Assembly: GCA_028277985.1 (NCBI GenBank)
Contig: JANQFG010000118.1
Coordinates: 120,645-184,644, forward strand
DNA from: a bacterium
Lineage (GTDB): Bacteria; Desulfobacterota; DSWW01
DNA length: 64,000 bases
Direction: 5' to 3'
How positions within the stretch are numbered: the first letter of the stretch is position 1; each line of letters begins with the position of its first letter. The position numbers and the translations under genes are program-made. Under the pieces are notes generated by a model. The model searched no databases and had not been told where the DNA came from. It saw only the letters and a list, made by a program, of their open reading frames with translations. Positions 24,486 through 33,255 of the stretch are shown here, in pieces.

Positions 24486-25955
24486 ATGCCTGCCACCAAG
24501 AAGCCACTGGATCTCGCTGCCTACAAGCAGCTCTATCAGAACCTGAAGGAGTCCATGAATGCCGGGTTCGCACTCATGGACATGGACCATGGTTTCCTGG
24601 ACATCAACCAAAGGCTCCTGGACGGGCTCGGGCTGAAACGTCACGAAATCGTGGGGCACCACCTGAGCGAGTTCTTCGCAAGCAGGGAGGAGTTCGACAG
24701 GTTCGCCGATGTGACGAACGCCCTCGACGAGCAGGGAGAGTGGCAGTATGCATACACCTACTCCCATCGGGACGGCAGAAACATTCCCGTCATCGTTACC
24801 GTCAAGAACATCCCGGACCTGCCGGTGGAAGGGAAGCACGACGGGGTCAGTGTCGTCCTCGTCATCGACTTGAGTGAACAGAAGAAGATCCAGGTGGAGC
24901 TCGAAAGCCGGGAGCAGGAGTTGCGCGCCATCCGCCGGGAAATCAAGTATAGAACCACCAAATCGAAGATGATCGGCCACAGCAAGCCGATGCGCGAGGT
25001 CTTCGATGTGCTGCTGCGTTGCGCTGACGTCGCGTCGTCCGTTCTGGTCCTCGGAGAGACCGGTGTGGGCAAGGAGATGGCGGCACGCGCGATCCACGAG
25101 AACAGCCTTCGCAAGGACAAGCCCTTCATCGCGATCAACTGCGGCGCCCTGCCTGAGACGTTGCTCGAATCGGAACTCTTCGGCTATGTGAAGGGCGCCT
25201 TTACCGGTGCTGTCTCCGACCGTCTGGGTTTGTTTCGTGAATCCAACGGCGGGACCCTGTTTCTCGATGAAGTGGGAGATCTGAAGCAGCCCCTGCAGGT
25301 CAAGCTCCTGCGGGCCCTTCAGGAAGGCGAGATTCGTCCCCTCGGGGATTCCAGATCCTATCCGGTGGACACCCGGATCATCGCCGCCACGAATCAGGAC
25401 CTCGAAGAACAGGTGCGCCAGAAGCTCTTTCGCAGGGATCTCTATTACCGACTCTCGGTTATCCCGCTGACCCTTCCTCCGCTCAGAGAACGAACCGAGG
25501 ATATCCTGCCCCTTGCCGAGCACTTCCTCCAGAAGCACCAGAGGAGAAGCAGAAAGGCGGGAAAGAGGCTGGGCCGGGCCGCCAAAGAACTCCTTCTTCA
25601 ATATGACTGGCCCGGGAACATTCGGGAACTGGAGAACGCCGTAGAATACGCGCTGGCCATGGCATCCGATGCCCACATCCTGCCGAGAGACTTCCCTGCG
25701 CAGATCGCTTCTGCGCGCAGGGCTCAGGCTGGACACAAGCCTCTGCCCGGGACCGAAGAAGCCGAAACAGATGTAGCCCGCTCGCCCGAAAAGACGCTTC
25801 AAGGGCTGAAAGAGGCAAACCGGACGGAGGAGAAGAACCGAATCTTTGAAGCCCTCCGCCTCCACCGCGGCAATCAGACCCTGGCCGCAAGGGAGTTGGG
25901 CATTTCGCGGGTCACCCTCTGGCGAAAGATCAAGAAGCACAACCTCAACGGATGA
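24486..25955 (+). CDS. Sigma-54-dependent transcriptional activator with N-terminal PAS domain
   Basis: 489 residues from ATG 24486 (MPATKKPLDL); an in-frame ATG at 24447 has no ribosome site. Residues 18-130 are a PAS domain (ALMDMDHGFLDINQRLL), residues 130-155 a coiled linker, 160-400 the AAA+ domain with Walker A GETGVGKE (190-197), the sigma-54 contact loop GAFTGA (237-242) and Walker B LFLDE (258-262). The C-terminus is a Fis-type helix-turn-helix (QTLAARELGISRVTLWRKI). It should hydrolyse ATP to open RpoN promoters in response to a ligand or redox cue sensed by PAS. Divergent from the aminotransferase gene. Confidence 0.96.
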   Translation: MPATKKPLDLAAYKQLYQNLKESMNAGFALMDMDHGFLDINQRLLDGLGLKRHEIVGHHLSEFFASREEFDRFADVTNALDEQGEWQYAYTYSHRDGRNIPVIVTVKNIPDLPVEGKHDGVSVVLVIDLSEQKKIQVELESREQELRAIRREIKYRTTKSKMIGHSKPMREVFDVLLRCADVASSVLVLGETGVGKEMAARAIHENSLRKDKPFIAINCGALPETLLESELFGYVKGAFTGAVSDRLGLFRESNGGTLFLDEVGDLKQPLQVKLLRALQEGEIRPLGDSRSYPVDTRIIAATNQDLEEQVRQKLFRRDLYYRLSVIPLTLPPLRERTEDILPLAEHFLQKHQRRSRKAGKRLGRAAKELLLQYDWPGNIRELENAVEYALAMASDAHILPRDFPAQIASARRAQAGHKPLPGTEEAETDVARSPEKTLQGLKEANRTEEKNRIFEALRLHRGNQTLAARELGISRVTLWRKIKKHNLNG

Positions 25956-25987
25956 TGATTCGAACCGACACAGCAAGGAGACATTCC

Positions 25988-26431
25988 ATGGAAGATTATG
26001 AGGACATCTCCCCCAATTTCAGAGATGCGTTGATCAACAGGACGAAGACGGACGTGCCCTTCTGGGCTCTGCTCGGAATGGAAATCGTGGATGTCAAGAA
26101 AGGATGGGCCAAAGTGCGCCTGCCCTTTGCACACAAGCTGAAACAGCCGGACGGGCATGCCCACGGAGGCGCTGTCTTCTCCCCTGCCGATGCCTCTGTC
26201 GCCGTGGCCATGCTGGGCATGATCGAGCGCGGCGATACCCTCCTGACCGTTGAGATGAAGATCAACTACATCAAGCCTTTCCGGGATGGAGAGATCATCG
26301 CGGAGGCAAGGATCATTCACAAGGGCAAGAGAACGGCCTTGGGGGACGTCGAGGTCAGAGACTCCGGGGGGGACCTCGTCGCAAAGTGCCTTGCAACCTA
26401 CATGATCGTCTCGAAAGATCCCAAGCCCTGA
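25988..26431 (+). CDS. Hotdog-fold acyl-CoA thioesterase (PaaI-like)
   Basis: 147 residues from ATG 25988, chosen for AAGGAG seven bases upstream. The motif H59-G-G-AVFSPAD68-AS is the PaaI/4HBT-II hotdog active-site pattern (His-Gly-Gly and a downstream Asp). These thioesterases release CoA from aryl- or acyl-CoA esters, often as a rescue step in anaerobic or aromatic degradation. It begins 32 bases after the sigma-54 activator and is probably read with it. The substrate is not evident. The proximity supports CoA-ester chemistry in the regulated pathway. Confidence 0.88.
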   Translation: MEDYEDISPNFRDALINRTKTDVPFWALLGMEIVDVKKGWAKVRLPFAHKLKQPDGHAHGGAVFSPADASVAVAMLGMIERGDTLLTVEMKINYIKPFRDGEIIAEARIIHKGKRTALGDVEVRDSGGDLVAKCLATYMIVSKDPKP

Positions 26432-26879
26432 TTTCGCCGTCCTGGGCACCCATTTCCTTGGGGTACAGATGGACAGATGGGGTCGGACCACGCTAAACAA
26501 TTGATATCCATACAAAGGACCCCAAGAATGACCGCGATACTAGCCTTAGGGCACAGATATATGGGCGATAATCGGACCTCCAAGAGGGCCTGGTTCGATC
26601 TTCAACCTAGACAGCACAACGATGTAGGTGCCCCCACTCCTTAGAGCAGGCTTTTGAGCCCCCAATATGGGCTCTGACTGCTGAGTTCGCCTTTCTGAGT
26701 CCAAATTTCCTATTCTTCCTAAAGGGTTGGCTTGGTCCGACCCTCTCGATCCGATCCTGCCGGGAGACTATCCCGCGCGGCCGAGGTCTTTGAGCCGTAT
26801 TGTTCTTTCTGATAATATTCAATTTGAAGGCTCAGCGATCCAGCTCTTATGCATCCCCGCTCAACCGGAGAAATGACCC
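26432..26879. other. Intergenic region with paired 11-bp inverted repeats, possible mobile-element remnant
   Basis: GGGTCGGACCA (26480-26490) is inverted as TGGTCCGACCC (26733-26743), bounding about 250 bp. The left copy continues CGCTAAACAATTGA, wording reminiscent of REP-type repeat families. Inside is a hairpin GAGCCC-N7-GGGCTC (26656-26674) without a T run. No gene was found; it may be a decayed repeat element. Confidence 0.4.
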
Positions 26880-28469
26880 ATGAACCGCCTGCCGCTGCTT
26901 CTTGTTACACTGGCCTCCCTGATCCTGCTCCTACCTTGTGGAAGTAGAGCCCAGTACAACGCCCCTCCGATTCCGCTCCCGGATACCTACGTGACCTTCG
27001 AGGACACGCTGCTAGAGGTAGAGGCGCCCGGGCTCCTCGGAAACGATTTCGACTACGAGGGCGAAGCACTGATCCTGCAGACCGCAGGAGGCCTGGAGAA
27101 CGGTTCCTTCACTGCGCTGGTAACGAACGGCCGGTTCGGGTATCAGCCCGACCCGGGCTTCACCGGAGTCGAGACCTTCACCTACACCATGCGCGACGCT
27201 TCCGACAACGAAGCCGCCCCCGGCACCGTCACCATCCTGGTCCTGCCGGGCCCCAATCGCACCCCAATTGCGGTTTCCGATGCCTACGTGACCTTCGAGG
27301 ACACGCTGCTAGAGGTAGACGCGCCCGGGCTCCTCGAAAACGATTTCGACTATGAGGGCGAGGCACTGATCCTGCAGACCGCAGGAGGCCTGGAGAACGG
27401 CTCCTTTACAGCGCTGGTAACAAACGGCCGGTTTGGGTATCAGCCCGACCCGGGTTTCACCGGGATCGAGACCTTCACCTACACCATGCGCGACGCTTCC
27501 GACAACGACGCCACACCCGGCACTGTCACCATCCTGGTCCTGCCGGACACGGGAGGACCGGAGCCGATTGCGGTCCCGGATGCGTACGTGACCTTCGAGG
27601 ACACGCTGCTAGAGGTAGACGCGCCCGGGTTGCTCGGAAACGATTTTGACTACGAGGGCGACGAACTGATCCTGCAGACCGCAGGAGGTCTGGAGAACGG
27701 CTCCTTTACAGCGCTGGTAACGAACGGCCGCTTCGGGTATCAACCGGACCCGGGCTTCATCGGTACGGATACGTTCACGTACACCATGCGCGACATCAAC
27801 GACAACGAAGCCGCACCCGGCACTGTCACCATCGAGGTCCTGCCGGCCCCAAATCGCGCCCCGATTGCGCTCCCGGTCACCTACGTGACCTTCGAGGGTA
27901 CGCTGCTCGAGGTAGACGCGCCCGGGCTCTTAGGAAACGATTTTGACTACGAGGACGACGAACTGATCCTGCAGACCGCAGGAGGCCTGGAGAACGGCTC
28001 TCTAACAGCGCTGATTACGAACGGCCGCTTCGGGTATCAACCGGACCCGGGCTTCATCGGGATCGAGACATTCACCTACACCATGCGCGACGCTTCCGAC
28101 AACGAAGCCGCTCCCGGCACCGTCACCATCCTGGTTCTGCCGGCAGAGCCGGTCCCGCACTTCGGTCTGGTCAGCCCGGAGAACGAGTCGAGCCTTACGG
28201 AGGCGCCCACCTTCGAATGGTACCCGGGCCAGTACGATACGTTCCTGTTCTTCGCCATCTTCTACTATGACTTGGGCGCCTGGGCAGGGTACTATCCCGG
28301 CACCTTCTGGCTCCACCAGTCAACCTTCGACACGACCGACCCGTGGTGGAATGCAATCGGTCCAGGGGTCGACTGCTCCTGGTCGGTCCTGGCCCTCAAC
28401 TCGACCACGGCTGCCTTCGAATGGTCCGAAGAGTGGACCTTCTCCAGGAATGAAGGATTGGAGAGGTGA
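26880..28469 (+). CDS. Secreted protein with four tandem cadherin-like (tandem-95 type) domains
   Basis: 529 residues. A signal peptide occupies residues 1-24 (cleavage near SRAQ). Residues 29-420 are four copies of a domain of about 99 residues, each containing YVTFEDTLLEV, GLLGNDFDYEG, FGYQPDPGF and FTYTMRD. This is the bacterial Ig/cadherin-like fold with Asp-rich loops, commonly calcium-binding and adhesive. The last 105 residues (LVSPENESSLTEAPTFEW onward) look like a separate fibronectin-type or lectin-like beta-sandwich rich in aromatic residues. There is no anchor or sorting tail, unlike the other exported proteins here. It is probably a released or matrix-associated protein. Repeats are almost identical, implying recent duplication. 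Confidence 0.85.
   Translation: MNRLPLLLVTLASLILLLPCGSRAQYNAPPIPLPDTYVTFEDTLLEVEAPGLLGNDFDYEGEALILQTAGGLENGSFTALVTNGRFGYQPDPGFTGVETFTYTMRDASDNEAAPGTVTILVLPGPNRTPIAVSDAYVTFEDTLLEVDAPGLLENDFDYEGEALILQTAGGLENGSFTALVTNGRFGYQPDPGFTGIETFTYTMRDASDNDATPGTVTILVLPDTGGPEPIAVPDAYVTFEDTLLEVDAPGLLGNDFDYEGDELILQTAGGLENGSFTALVTNGRFGYQPDPGFIGTDTFTYTMRDINDNEAAPGTVTIEVLPAPNRAPIALPVTYVTFEGTLLEVDAPGLLGNDFDYEDDELILQTAGGLENGSLTALITNGRFGYQPDPGFIGIETFTYTMRDASDNEAAPGTVTILVLPAEPVPHFGLVSPENESSLTEAPTFEWYPGQYDTFLFFAIFYYDLGAWAGYYPGTFWLHQSTFDTTDPWWNAIGPGVDCSWSVLALNSTTAAFEWSEEWTFSRNEGLER
26988..28142 (+). repeat. Four tandem DNA repeats of 297-300 bp
   Basis: Repeat units begin at the TACGTGACCTTCGAGG block at 26988, 27285, 27585 and 27882 (periods 297, 300, 297). 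Long stretches are identical at DNA level, including synonymous sites, so the units were copied or homogenised recently. Copy number may vary between strains. Confidence 0.85.
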
Positions 28470-28493
28470 GACCGCGGCGTATGTTGCACACCG

Positions 28494-28913
28494 CTAAGGA
28501 GAGCCGGGGAGTTCGATCAGACCCAGTTGGACAAACAGCGTAAGCAGATCACTCAGGCCGGATTGTTCGACGATCCTGCCGTTCTCGATACGGCAGATCG
28601 TAACATCCGTGAATTCGACCGACCGGCCGGTGGCTGGAAGGCCGCCATAGTCGCCTAGATGAGTTCCCTGAATGGTCAGCCGTACGACGATCCGATCCCC
28701 CGCGTCGATGAGTTCGTCGATCCGCTCCCGATAATCGGGAAACCCTGCTCGAATCGCAAGCGCCAGGTTCTTCGCGCCTTCGAGGCCCGTGCCCCAGTCG
28801 GTCATGGGATAGTTTGCCTGGAAGTTCTCAGCATAGAACTCTCCAATACGGGACACATCACCTTCGGTCCAGACCACCTGGCAGGCGGTTCTCACGAGTT
28901 CTTCGTTCGTCAT
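28494..28913 (-). CDS. SnoaL-like / ester-cyclase family protein (NTF2-like fold)
   Basis: 139 residues of the SnoaL-like polyketide-cyclase family, a small alpha+beta barrel with a deep pocket. Characteristic segments: TEGDVSRIGEFYAENF, GAKNLALAIRAGFPDYRERIDELI and VTICRIENGRIVE. Members act as isomerases, hydrolases or ligand-binding proteins on polycyclic or small organic molecules; catalytic residues are not conserved enough to say more. The start has GAGAGGTG upstream. It is the last gene of the long minus-strand region and follows the serine hydrolase by 35 bases. A ring-shaped substrate for the pathway would agree with its presence, but that is inference. Confidence 0.82.
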   Translation of the reverse strand: MTNEELVRTACQVVWTEGDVSRIGEFYAENFQANYPMTDWGTGLEGAKNLALAIRAGFPDYRERIDELIDAGDRIVVRLTIQGTHLGDYGGLPATGRSVEFTDVTICRIENGRIVEQSGLSDLLTLFVQLGLIELPGSP

Positions 28914-28948
28914 GGTTCACCTCTCGAATCGCTTTCGGAACGCAGCCC

Positions 28949-30088
28949 CTACTCCGTGGCTGCCGCGACGTCTCTCAAGAACGCAATCGTTTCCATTTCC
29001 CGATTGGTCGCTTCATCCGTCGAGGTGCCGTAAGCGCGATTTGCCGACAACTTGACGATCACCACGCCGCGAGTCGGATCAACATAAATGAACTGGTTAT
29101 AGACGCCAATGGCGGAGAACTCCCCCCTGTCCCCTTCAGGAACCCACCATTGATAACCATAACCCAGCGGCAGCACATGGCCGCCCACCAACACCCGGCC
29201 CTTCTGGAGATGAGGCGCATCCGGTCTGATCGAGGCTTTCACCCACGCTTCGGGTACCAGTTGCTTGCCCTTCCAGTTGCCACCGTTCCTGAACAGTTCA
29301 CCCATCTTGGCAAAGTCCCGGGCTGTCATGTTCAGGCCGCCAAAGGCCATCTCCAGCCCCTTGCTGTCGAGCAACCAGTAGCCCGGGCTCTCCATCCCCA
29401 TCGGTTCGTAGAGCTTTTCCTGCATGTACTGCGTCACGCTGCGGCCCGTAGAATGGACCAGCAGCAGCCCTAAAGCCTGGGTATCTGCAGAATTGTATTG
29501 GCAGAGCGACCCGGGCTCTGTAGCTCGCACCATGCCGGCAACGAAGTCGTCCAAACCCATACCGCCGGTGATGGCTGCAGCGAATCGGTTGATGTCCGAA
29601 TCCGGATCGCTGTAGTCCTCGTTCCACCGGGCCCCGGACGACATCTGCAGGACATCTTTGATCCGCACTCCGCCGTAGGCAGAACCGGTCAGGTTGGGCA
29701 CATAACCGTCAATGGGGTCTTCAATGTCTGCGATCAGCCCCTCGTCCACAGCAATACCCACCAGGGCGGACACAAAGCTCTTTGCCACCGACCAGGATAT
29801 CCACTGCACCTCCGGGCCGCCGGTGAGCGCATATTTCTCGAAAAGGATCTCACCCTTTTTCAGCACCAGAATCGCGGACGTGTCCGTGGCACCGATGAAG
29901 TCTTTCGTCGGCCGGGTCATACCCTCGAACTCGAACGCGTCGGGCAAGTCGATGGCGTTGCCCGTCGGAAACGGGTGCGGCGAACGGGCGGGATCGAGGG
30001 TGCCGACGGGGAACAGATCCTTCATGCGGGAAAAATTCTCGTGCTGGGGTTGTCCGGAGTACAGATTCAACGAAGCTGCTTCCGACAT
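28949..30088 (-). CDS. Serine hydrolase of the beta-lactamase class C family
   Basis: 379 residues, no clear signal peptide. Catalytic S100-V-A-K103 (SxxK) and a later YxN in CQYNSADTQ around residue 200 mark the class C beta-lactamase/esterase EstB fold. Members without export signals are often esterases, 6-aminohexanoate-oligomer hydrolases or transacylases rather than antibiotic enzymes. The gene begins 11 bases after the aldehyde oxidoreductase gene ends, so it is likely part of the same transcript and may hydrolyse an ester or amide of the pathway substrate. I see no reason to call it a resistance gene. Confidence 0.85.
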   Translation of the reverse strand: MSEAASLNLYSGQPQHENFSRMKDLFPVGTLDPARSPHPFPTGNAIDLPDAFEFEGMTRPTKDFIGATDTSAILVLKKGEILFEKYALTGGPEVQWISWSVAKSFVSALVGIAVDEGLIADIEDPIDGYVPNLTGSAYGGVRIKDVLQMSSGARWNEDYSDPDSDINRFAAAITGGMGLDDFVAGMVRATEPGSLCQYNSADTQALGLLLVHSTGRSVTQYMQEKLYEPMGMESPGYWLLDSKGLEMAFGGLNMTARDFAKMGELFRNGGNWKGKQLVPEAWVKASIRPDAPHLQKGRVLVGGHVLPLGYGYQWWVPEGDRGEFSAIGVYNQFIYVDPTRGVVIVKLSANRAYGTSTDEATNREMETIAFLRDVAAATE

Positions 30089-30099
30089 CGGCTTTGCCC

Positions 30100-32076
30100 C
30101 TATTTCACCAGTTCGTTCAGATTCAACTCACGAATGACTTCGTCTTTCGGCACGCCGGTCTTCTCATCCCATCCGAAATTCTTCCAGGTGAGCCGGACCA
30201 TTTCTTCGATGTCCAGAGAGATCCCTTTCAGGGCACCCCCTGACAAGGGCGGGTCCCCGATCACACGGCCCCTCGGGATGTAGTCTCTTGACTCCACACC
30301 GTGCTTCATGTTGAAAAGCTGTCGCACCGTTTGGATCCTCTTTCCGATCTTCATGTAGTCGTCGGCGGACAGATTCCAACCCGTGGCCAGATTCAGCATC
30401 TTGAACAGGTTCCAGTGGTCCACCCCCAGGATCATCGCGAAGAAGCAGCCGCCCGAACCGTCGGTGAGCAACTTGTATGCGGTCGTGGCGATGCTCTTCA
30501 ACGCTTCCTTGTCCGAAGGGATGTACTCTTCCGATTTCGGGTATTTCGTCACCGCTGGGGCCCACGACACTTCCTTCCACAAGTGCATGGCATTGTAATA
30601 GACCGCACCGCCGATGGTGTGTCTTCCCGGCGTCGGGTCGCTGAAATGAATCCCCAGCAAAGGATCCATTTTCGGATCGTGCATGCCCGGTTCCTGGCCG
30701 CCCACGTGCACGGCAAATTGTCCGGCGTTCTTTCCGATCCTCTCGGAAGCCACCTTCACTCCGTCAGCCAGGAAATCGCCGATGCCTTCCCGGTTGATCA
30801 TCTTCTCCAATAGAGCAATGATGGCATCCGCATCTCCCCACTTCAGTCGAATCCCTCCGGTATCGGCTTCCGTGAGAATGCCGTTCTCGAAGCACTCGAT
30901 CGCAAAGGCAACGGTGTTCCCTGCGGAAATCGTATCCATTCCGGCCCGGTTGAGCATTTCGTTGATATAGAAGATTGCATCCAGATCATCGTTGAGCGAC
31001 AGGCAGCCGAATGAGCTGCAGGTTTCATATTCCGGCTTGTGGGTGTGCTTGTATTTTCCGCCCCTGACATCGCTGATGTCGCAGATGCCGCCGCACCCGA
31101 TGACGCAGGAGCTGCAGCTGTACTTCTTTGTTTCCCGTGCCAGCACATTGTCCGGATTCAGCTTCTTGTATTTCTTCTTCTTGAAATCGACGACCGATCC
31201 GCCCCAGTTCTTGACCGGGCAATCCCCATTCGTCATGCCCAGGGTGTTGACCACACAGGTCCCGAATTTCTTGTTGATCATGGCGGCCAGCATCCCGTCC
31301 ATGGCGGAAACCTTCTTCTGCTTGGACATCAGTGTTCCCATGTAGGGAAACAACCACCCTTTGAAGAATTTGGGAAGGTTCGCGTTCTTGATCTTTGTGC
31401 CCACCTCCTTGCTGTACGCCTTCATTCCTTCACCGTCTGCGATTTCGGTCCTTCCGGATCCCTGCAGCACGATCGCCTTCAGGTTCTTGGAGCCCATGAC
31501 GGCCCCCACACCTGAGCGCGCCGAGATCCTGCCCGCATCATTGACGATCCCTGAGATCAGGGACTTGTTTTCACCCGCCTGGCCGATGACGGCCACTTTC
31601 GGCTTCTTGTTCGTCTTGCATTCCTCTTCCAGGAGTTCCTCCGCCTCCACCGCATCCTTTCCCCATACATGGGCGGCATCCCGCAGCTCTGCCCCTTCGC
31701 TGTCCATGTAGAGATATACGGGCTTTTCGGATATGCCCGAAAAGAAGATGGCATCGACCCCGCATTGCTTGATTGCCGGCGCCAGTGTGCCGCCGCAGTT
31801 CGCGTCCCCCCACCCGCCCGTGAGTGGTGACTTGCACACGGCCATCCAGCGCCCCGTCACCAGGCTTCCGGTGTTCGTAAGAACGCCGCTCACGATGCCC
31901 AGAATGTTTTCAGGCCCCAGCGGGTCAGCGCCTGCCGGTATGTGATTGAACAGATAGTAGGCCCCCAATCCGACACCCGAGAGGAAGCTCTCGTAGACTT
32001 CATCAGAGATGTCCTCATGCCGGATGTCGCCCGTCGTGAGATCCACCCTCAACACCCTGCCCATGTATCCTTTCAT
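30100..32076 (-). CDS. Aldehyde:ferredoxin oxidoreductase (tungsten-pterin, AOR family)
   Basis: 658 residues. N-terminal AOR signature MGRVLRVDLTTGDI, GRWMAVCKSPLTGGWGDA and the 4Fe-4S motif C321-C324-C328 (CSSCVIGC), with the fourth ligand probably in LLTDGSGGCFF. It oxidises aldehydes to acids and passes two electrons to ferredoxin (or runs in reverse), using tungsto-bispterin. Length is slightly above the archaeal type (605). GGGAGG precedes the ATG. Immediately upstream are a MoaD-like carrier and two DUF2148 ferredoxins, so cofactor and electron partners seem encoded together. The benzoyl-CoA-reductase BamB subunit is in the same family, but none of its partner subunits is present. Confidence 0.95.
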   Translation of the reverse strand: MKGYMGRVLRVDLTTGDIRHEDISDEVYESFLSGVGLGAYYLFNHIPAGADPLGPENILGIVSGVLTNTGSLVTGRWMAVCKSPLTGGWGDANCGGTLAPAIKQCGVDAIFFSGISEKPVYLYMDSEGAELRDAAHVWGKDAVEAEELLEEECKTNKKPKVAVIGQAGENKSLISGIVNDAGRISARSGVGAVMGSKNLKAIVLQGSGRTEIADGEGMKAYSKEVGTKIKNANLPKFFKGWLFPYMGTLMSKQKKVSAMDGMLAAMINKKFGTCVVNTLGMTNGDCPVKNWGGSVVDFKKKKYKKLNPDNVLARETKKYSCSSCVIGCGGICDISDVRGGKYKHTHKPEYETCSSFGCLSLNDDLDAIFYINEMLNRAGMDTISAGNTVAFAIECFENGILTEADTGGIRLKWGDADAIIALLEKMINREGIGDFLADGVKVASERIGKNAGQFAVHVGGQEPGMHDPKMDPLLGIHFSDPTPGRHTIGGAVYYNAMHLWKEVSWAPAVTKYPKSEEYIPSDKEALKSIATTAYKLLTDGSGGCFFAMILGVDHWNLFKMLNLATGWNLSADDYMKIGKRIQTVRQLFNMKHGVESRDYIPRGRVIGDPPLSGGALKGISLDIEEMVRLTWKNFGWDEKTGVPKDEVIRELNLNELVK

Positions 32077-32104
32077 ACCAGCCTCCCCTGCTGTTCGAGG
32101 TCCT

Positions 32105-32338
32105 TCAACCGCCCCCCAGGGCCGACAAGAAGCTCACCACGTCACCGTCTTCCAATCTCGTTTCCAGGCCGACTCTCTTGTAGTTCACGGTCGCAAATAC
32201 GATTCTTCTCAACACCCATGGAACCTTGAGTCTCTTGTACACGTCATTCAACACCGCACCGTCGGGCAGCACCAGGTACCCCTCTTCATCTATATCCTCG
32301 AAGCTGCAGAAGGAAGCGGCATAGACTCGTATCTTCAT
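32105..32338 (-). CDS. MoaD/ThiS-family sulfur carrier protein
   Basis: 77 residues with a beta-grasp pattern (MKIRVYAASF, VLNDVYKRLKV, TRLEDGDVVSFLSALGGG) and the C-terminal di-glycine needed for adenylation and thiocarboxylate formation. Such small carriers supply sulfur to molybdopterin, and copies next to AOR genes are common, presumably serving the tungsten-pterin cofactor. No moaE, moeB or moaA lies nearby, so the rest of cofactor synthesis is elsewhere. The terminal residues are GGG, one more than the minimum. Weak ribosome site; 28 bases separate it from the AOR gene. Confidence 0.88.
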   Translation of the reverse strand: MKIRVYAASFCSFEDIDEEGYLVLPDGAVLNDVYKRLKVPWVLRRIVFATVNYKRVGLETRLEDGDVVSFLSALGGG

Positions 32339-32428
32339 CGGGCGGGCCCCGGATCCTTGTTCAGGAAGTTCCCGGCATTATACAGAGGTAACAGGAGCAG
32401 GTCACCCCTTATCTCCCTGACCCGGCAC

Positions 32429-33241
32429 TCAGGCTCTCTTCTCTTTCTCTCGCTGTATCACCCTTCCGACGCGAGCCATGATGTCCTGGTGTCTGGCCGC
32501 CCATTCCGGGTCTTCCGACATCCGGAGAAACCTGGGATCCGATGCCCAGTCGGGACCGTGCTTCACCATCGGATATCCGGCCCCGGTGAAACCTACCATG
32601 ATTTGCGGAATGCAGTTGAGCATGAACTGCTCGTGCTCCTCCATGTTGAAGGAATGCTCGAGGTCCGGCCGGCTGTACCATACCTGATCGCGGCAGGGCC
32701 CGAGGGAGATTCCGACGCACACGTTGCAGCCTTCGAGATGGCCAAGCAGGAGGCCCGCGGCCCCGTAGGATGTCTGAACTCGGTTCTCGATATTGAGCTG
32801 CCACGCGGCCGCTGCGGCCCAGCTCTGGGCCTGCCCGAAATCGAATGCCTTCCAATTGCACGTCGGGCCGGCGTAGTACCCGCCCTGACTTCTGTTCTTT
32901 TTCGAGTAGCGGTTGAATTCGGCGCATGTATCGAATCCACAGGCACCGCAGTTCCAGTTCAAATCCGAACGGGTGGTGTCCGCACCAAGGAGGATTTCCA
33001 CGATAGGGGTCCCCATCTCGTGGGCTTTTCTTCCGCAGGCCGCGTCACCTGCAACGAAAGCGCTCGCTTCACCAAGGATCCCCAGCAGCTCCGAAAGGGG
33101 CATCACATCCTCACCGGTCAGAATCTCGATCTTTATATCCGTCCCGGCCATCCGGGGCGCTTTCAGCGCGGCCGTTGCCACCTGTCCGGCCAGAGCTTCC
33201 AGATTCTCGTTTGCCAGTCGGTTCCCGTCTATTCTCGCCAT
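32429..33241 (-). CDS. DUF2148 ferredoxin-domain protein (copy A)
   Basis: 270 residues from ATG 33241 (GGAGG six bases upstream). The protein carries the DUF2148 pattern: an N-terminal segment NENLEALAGQVATAALKAPRMAG, then DLNWNCGACGFDTC with later GPTCNWK, cysteines suited to an Fe-S cluster. The second half is DUF2148-typical (AAAAAWQLNIENRVQTSYG, CVGISLGPCRDQVWYS). The function is not established; it is often found beside anaerobic oxidoreductases. Here it lies between its paralogue at 33256 and the MoaD/AOR pair, so I infer a role as electron acceptor or assembly factor for the AOR. Confidence 0.8.
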   Translation of the reverse strand: MARIDGNRLANENLEALAGQVATAALKAPRMAGTDIKIEILTGEDVMPLSELLGILGEASAFVAGDAACGRKAHEMGTPIVEILLGADTTRSDLNWNCGACGFDTCAEFNRYSKKNRSQGGYYAGPTCNWKAFDFGQAQSWAAAAAWQLNIENRVQTSYGAAGLLLGHLEGCNVCVGISLGPCRDQVWYSRPDLEHSFNMEEHEQFMLNCIPQIMVGFTGAGYPMVKHGPDWASDPRFLRMSEDPEWAARHQDIMARVGRVIQREKEKRA

Positions 33242-33255
33242 GATGGACCTCCGAT

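Noticed and set aside
24462..25976. A 504-codon open frame antisense to the sigma-54 activator
   Set aside because: The plus-strand frame has all motifs of an activator; the antisense frame has no family resemblance or ribosome site and is a by-product of high GC codon usage.
26656..26674. Intrinsic terminator after the thioesterase gene
   Set aside because: A 6-bp hairpin exists but there is no T run on either strand, and it is 225 bp from the gene end.
28949..30088. Beta-lactam resistance gene
   Set aside because: No export signal and the surroundings are catabolic; class C family esterases are the better reading.
30100..32076. Benzoyl-CoA reductase BamB subunit
   Set aside because: Same superfamily, but no BamC-I partner genes are present and the MoaD/DUF2148 context fits a stand-alone AOR.
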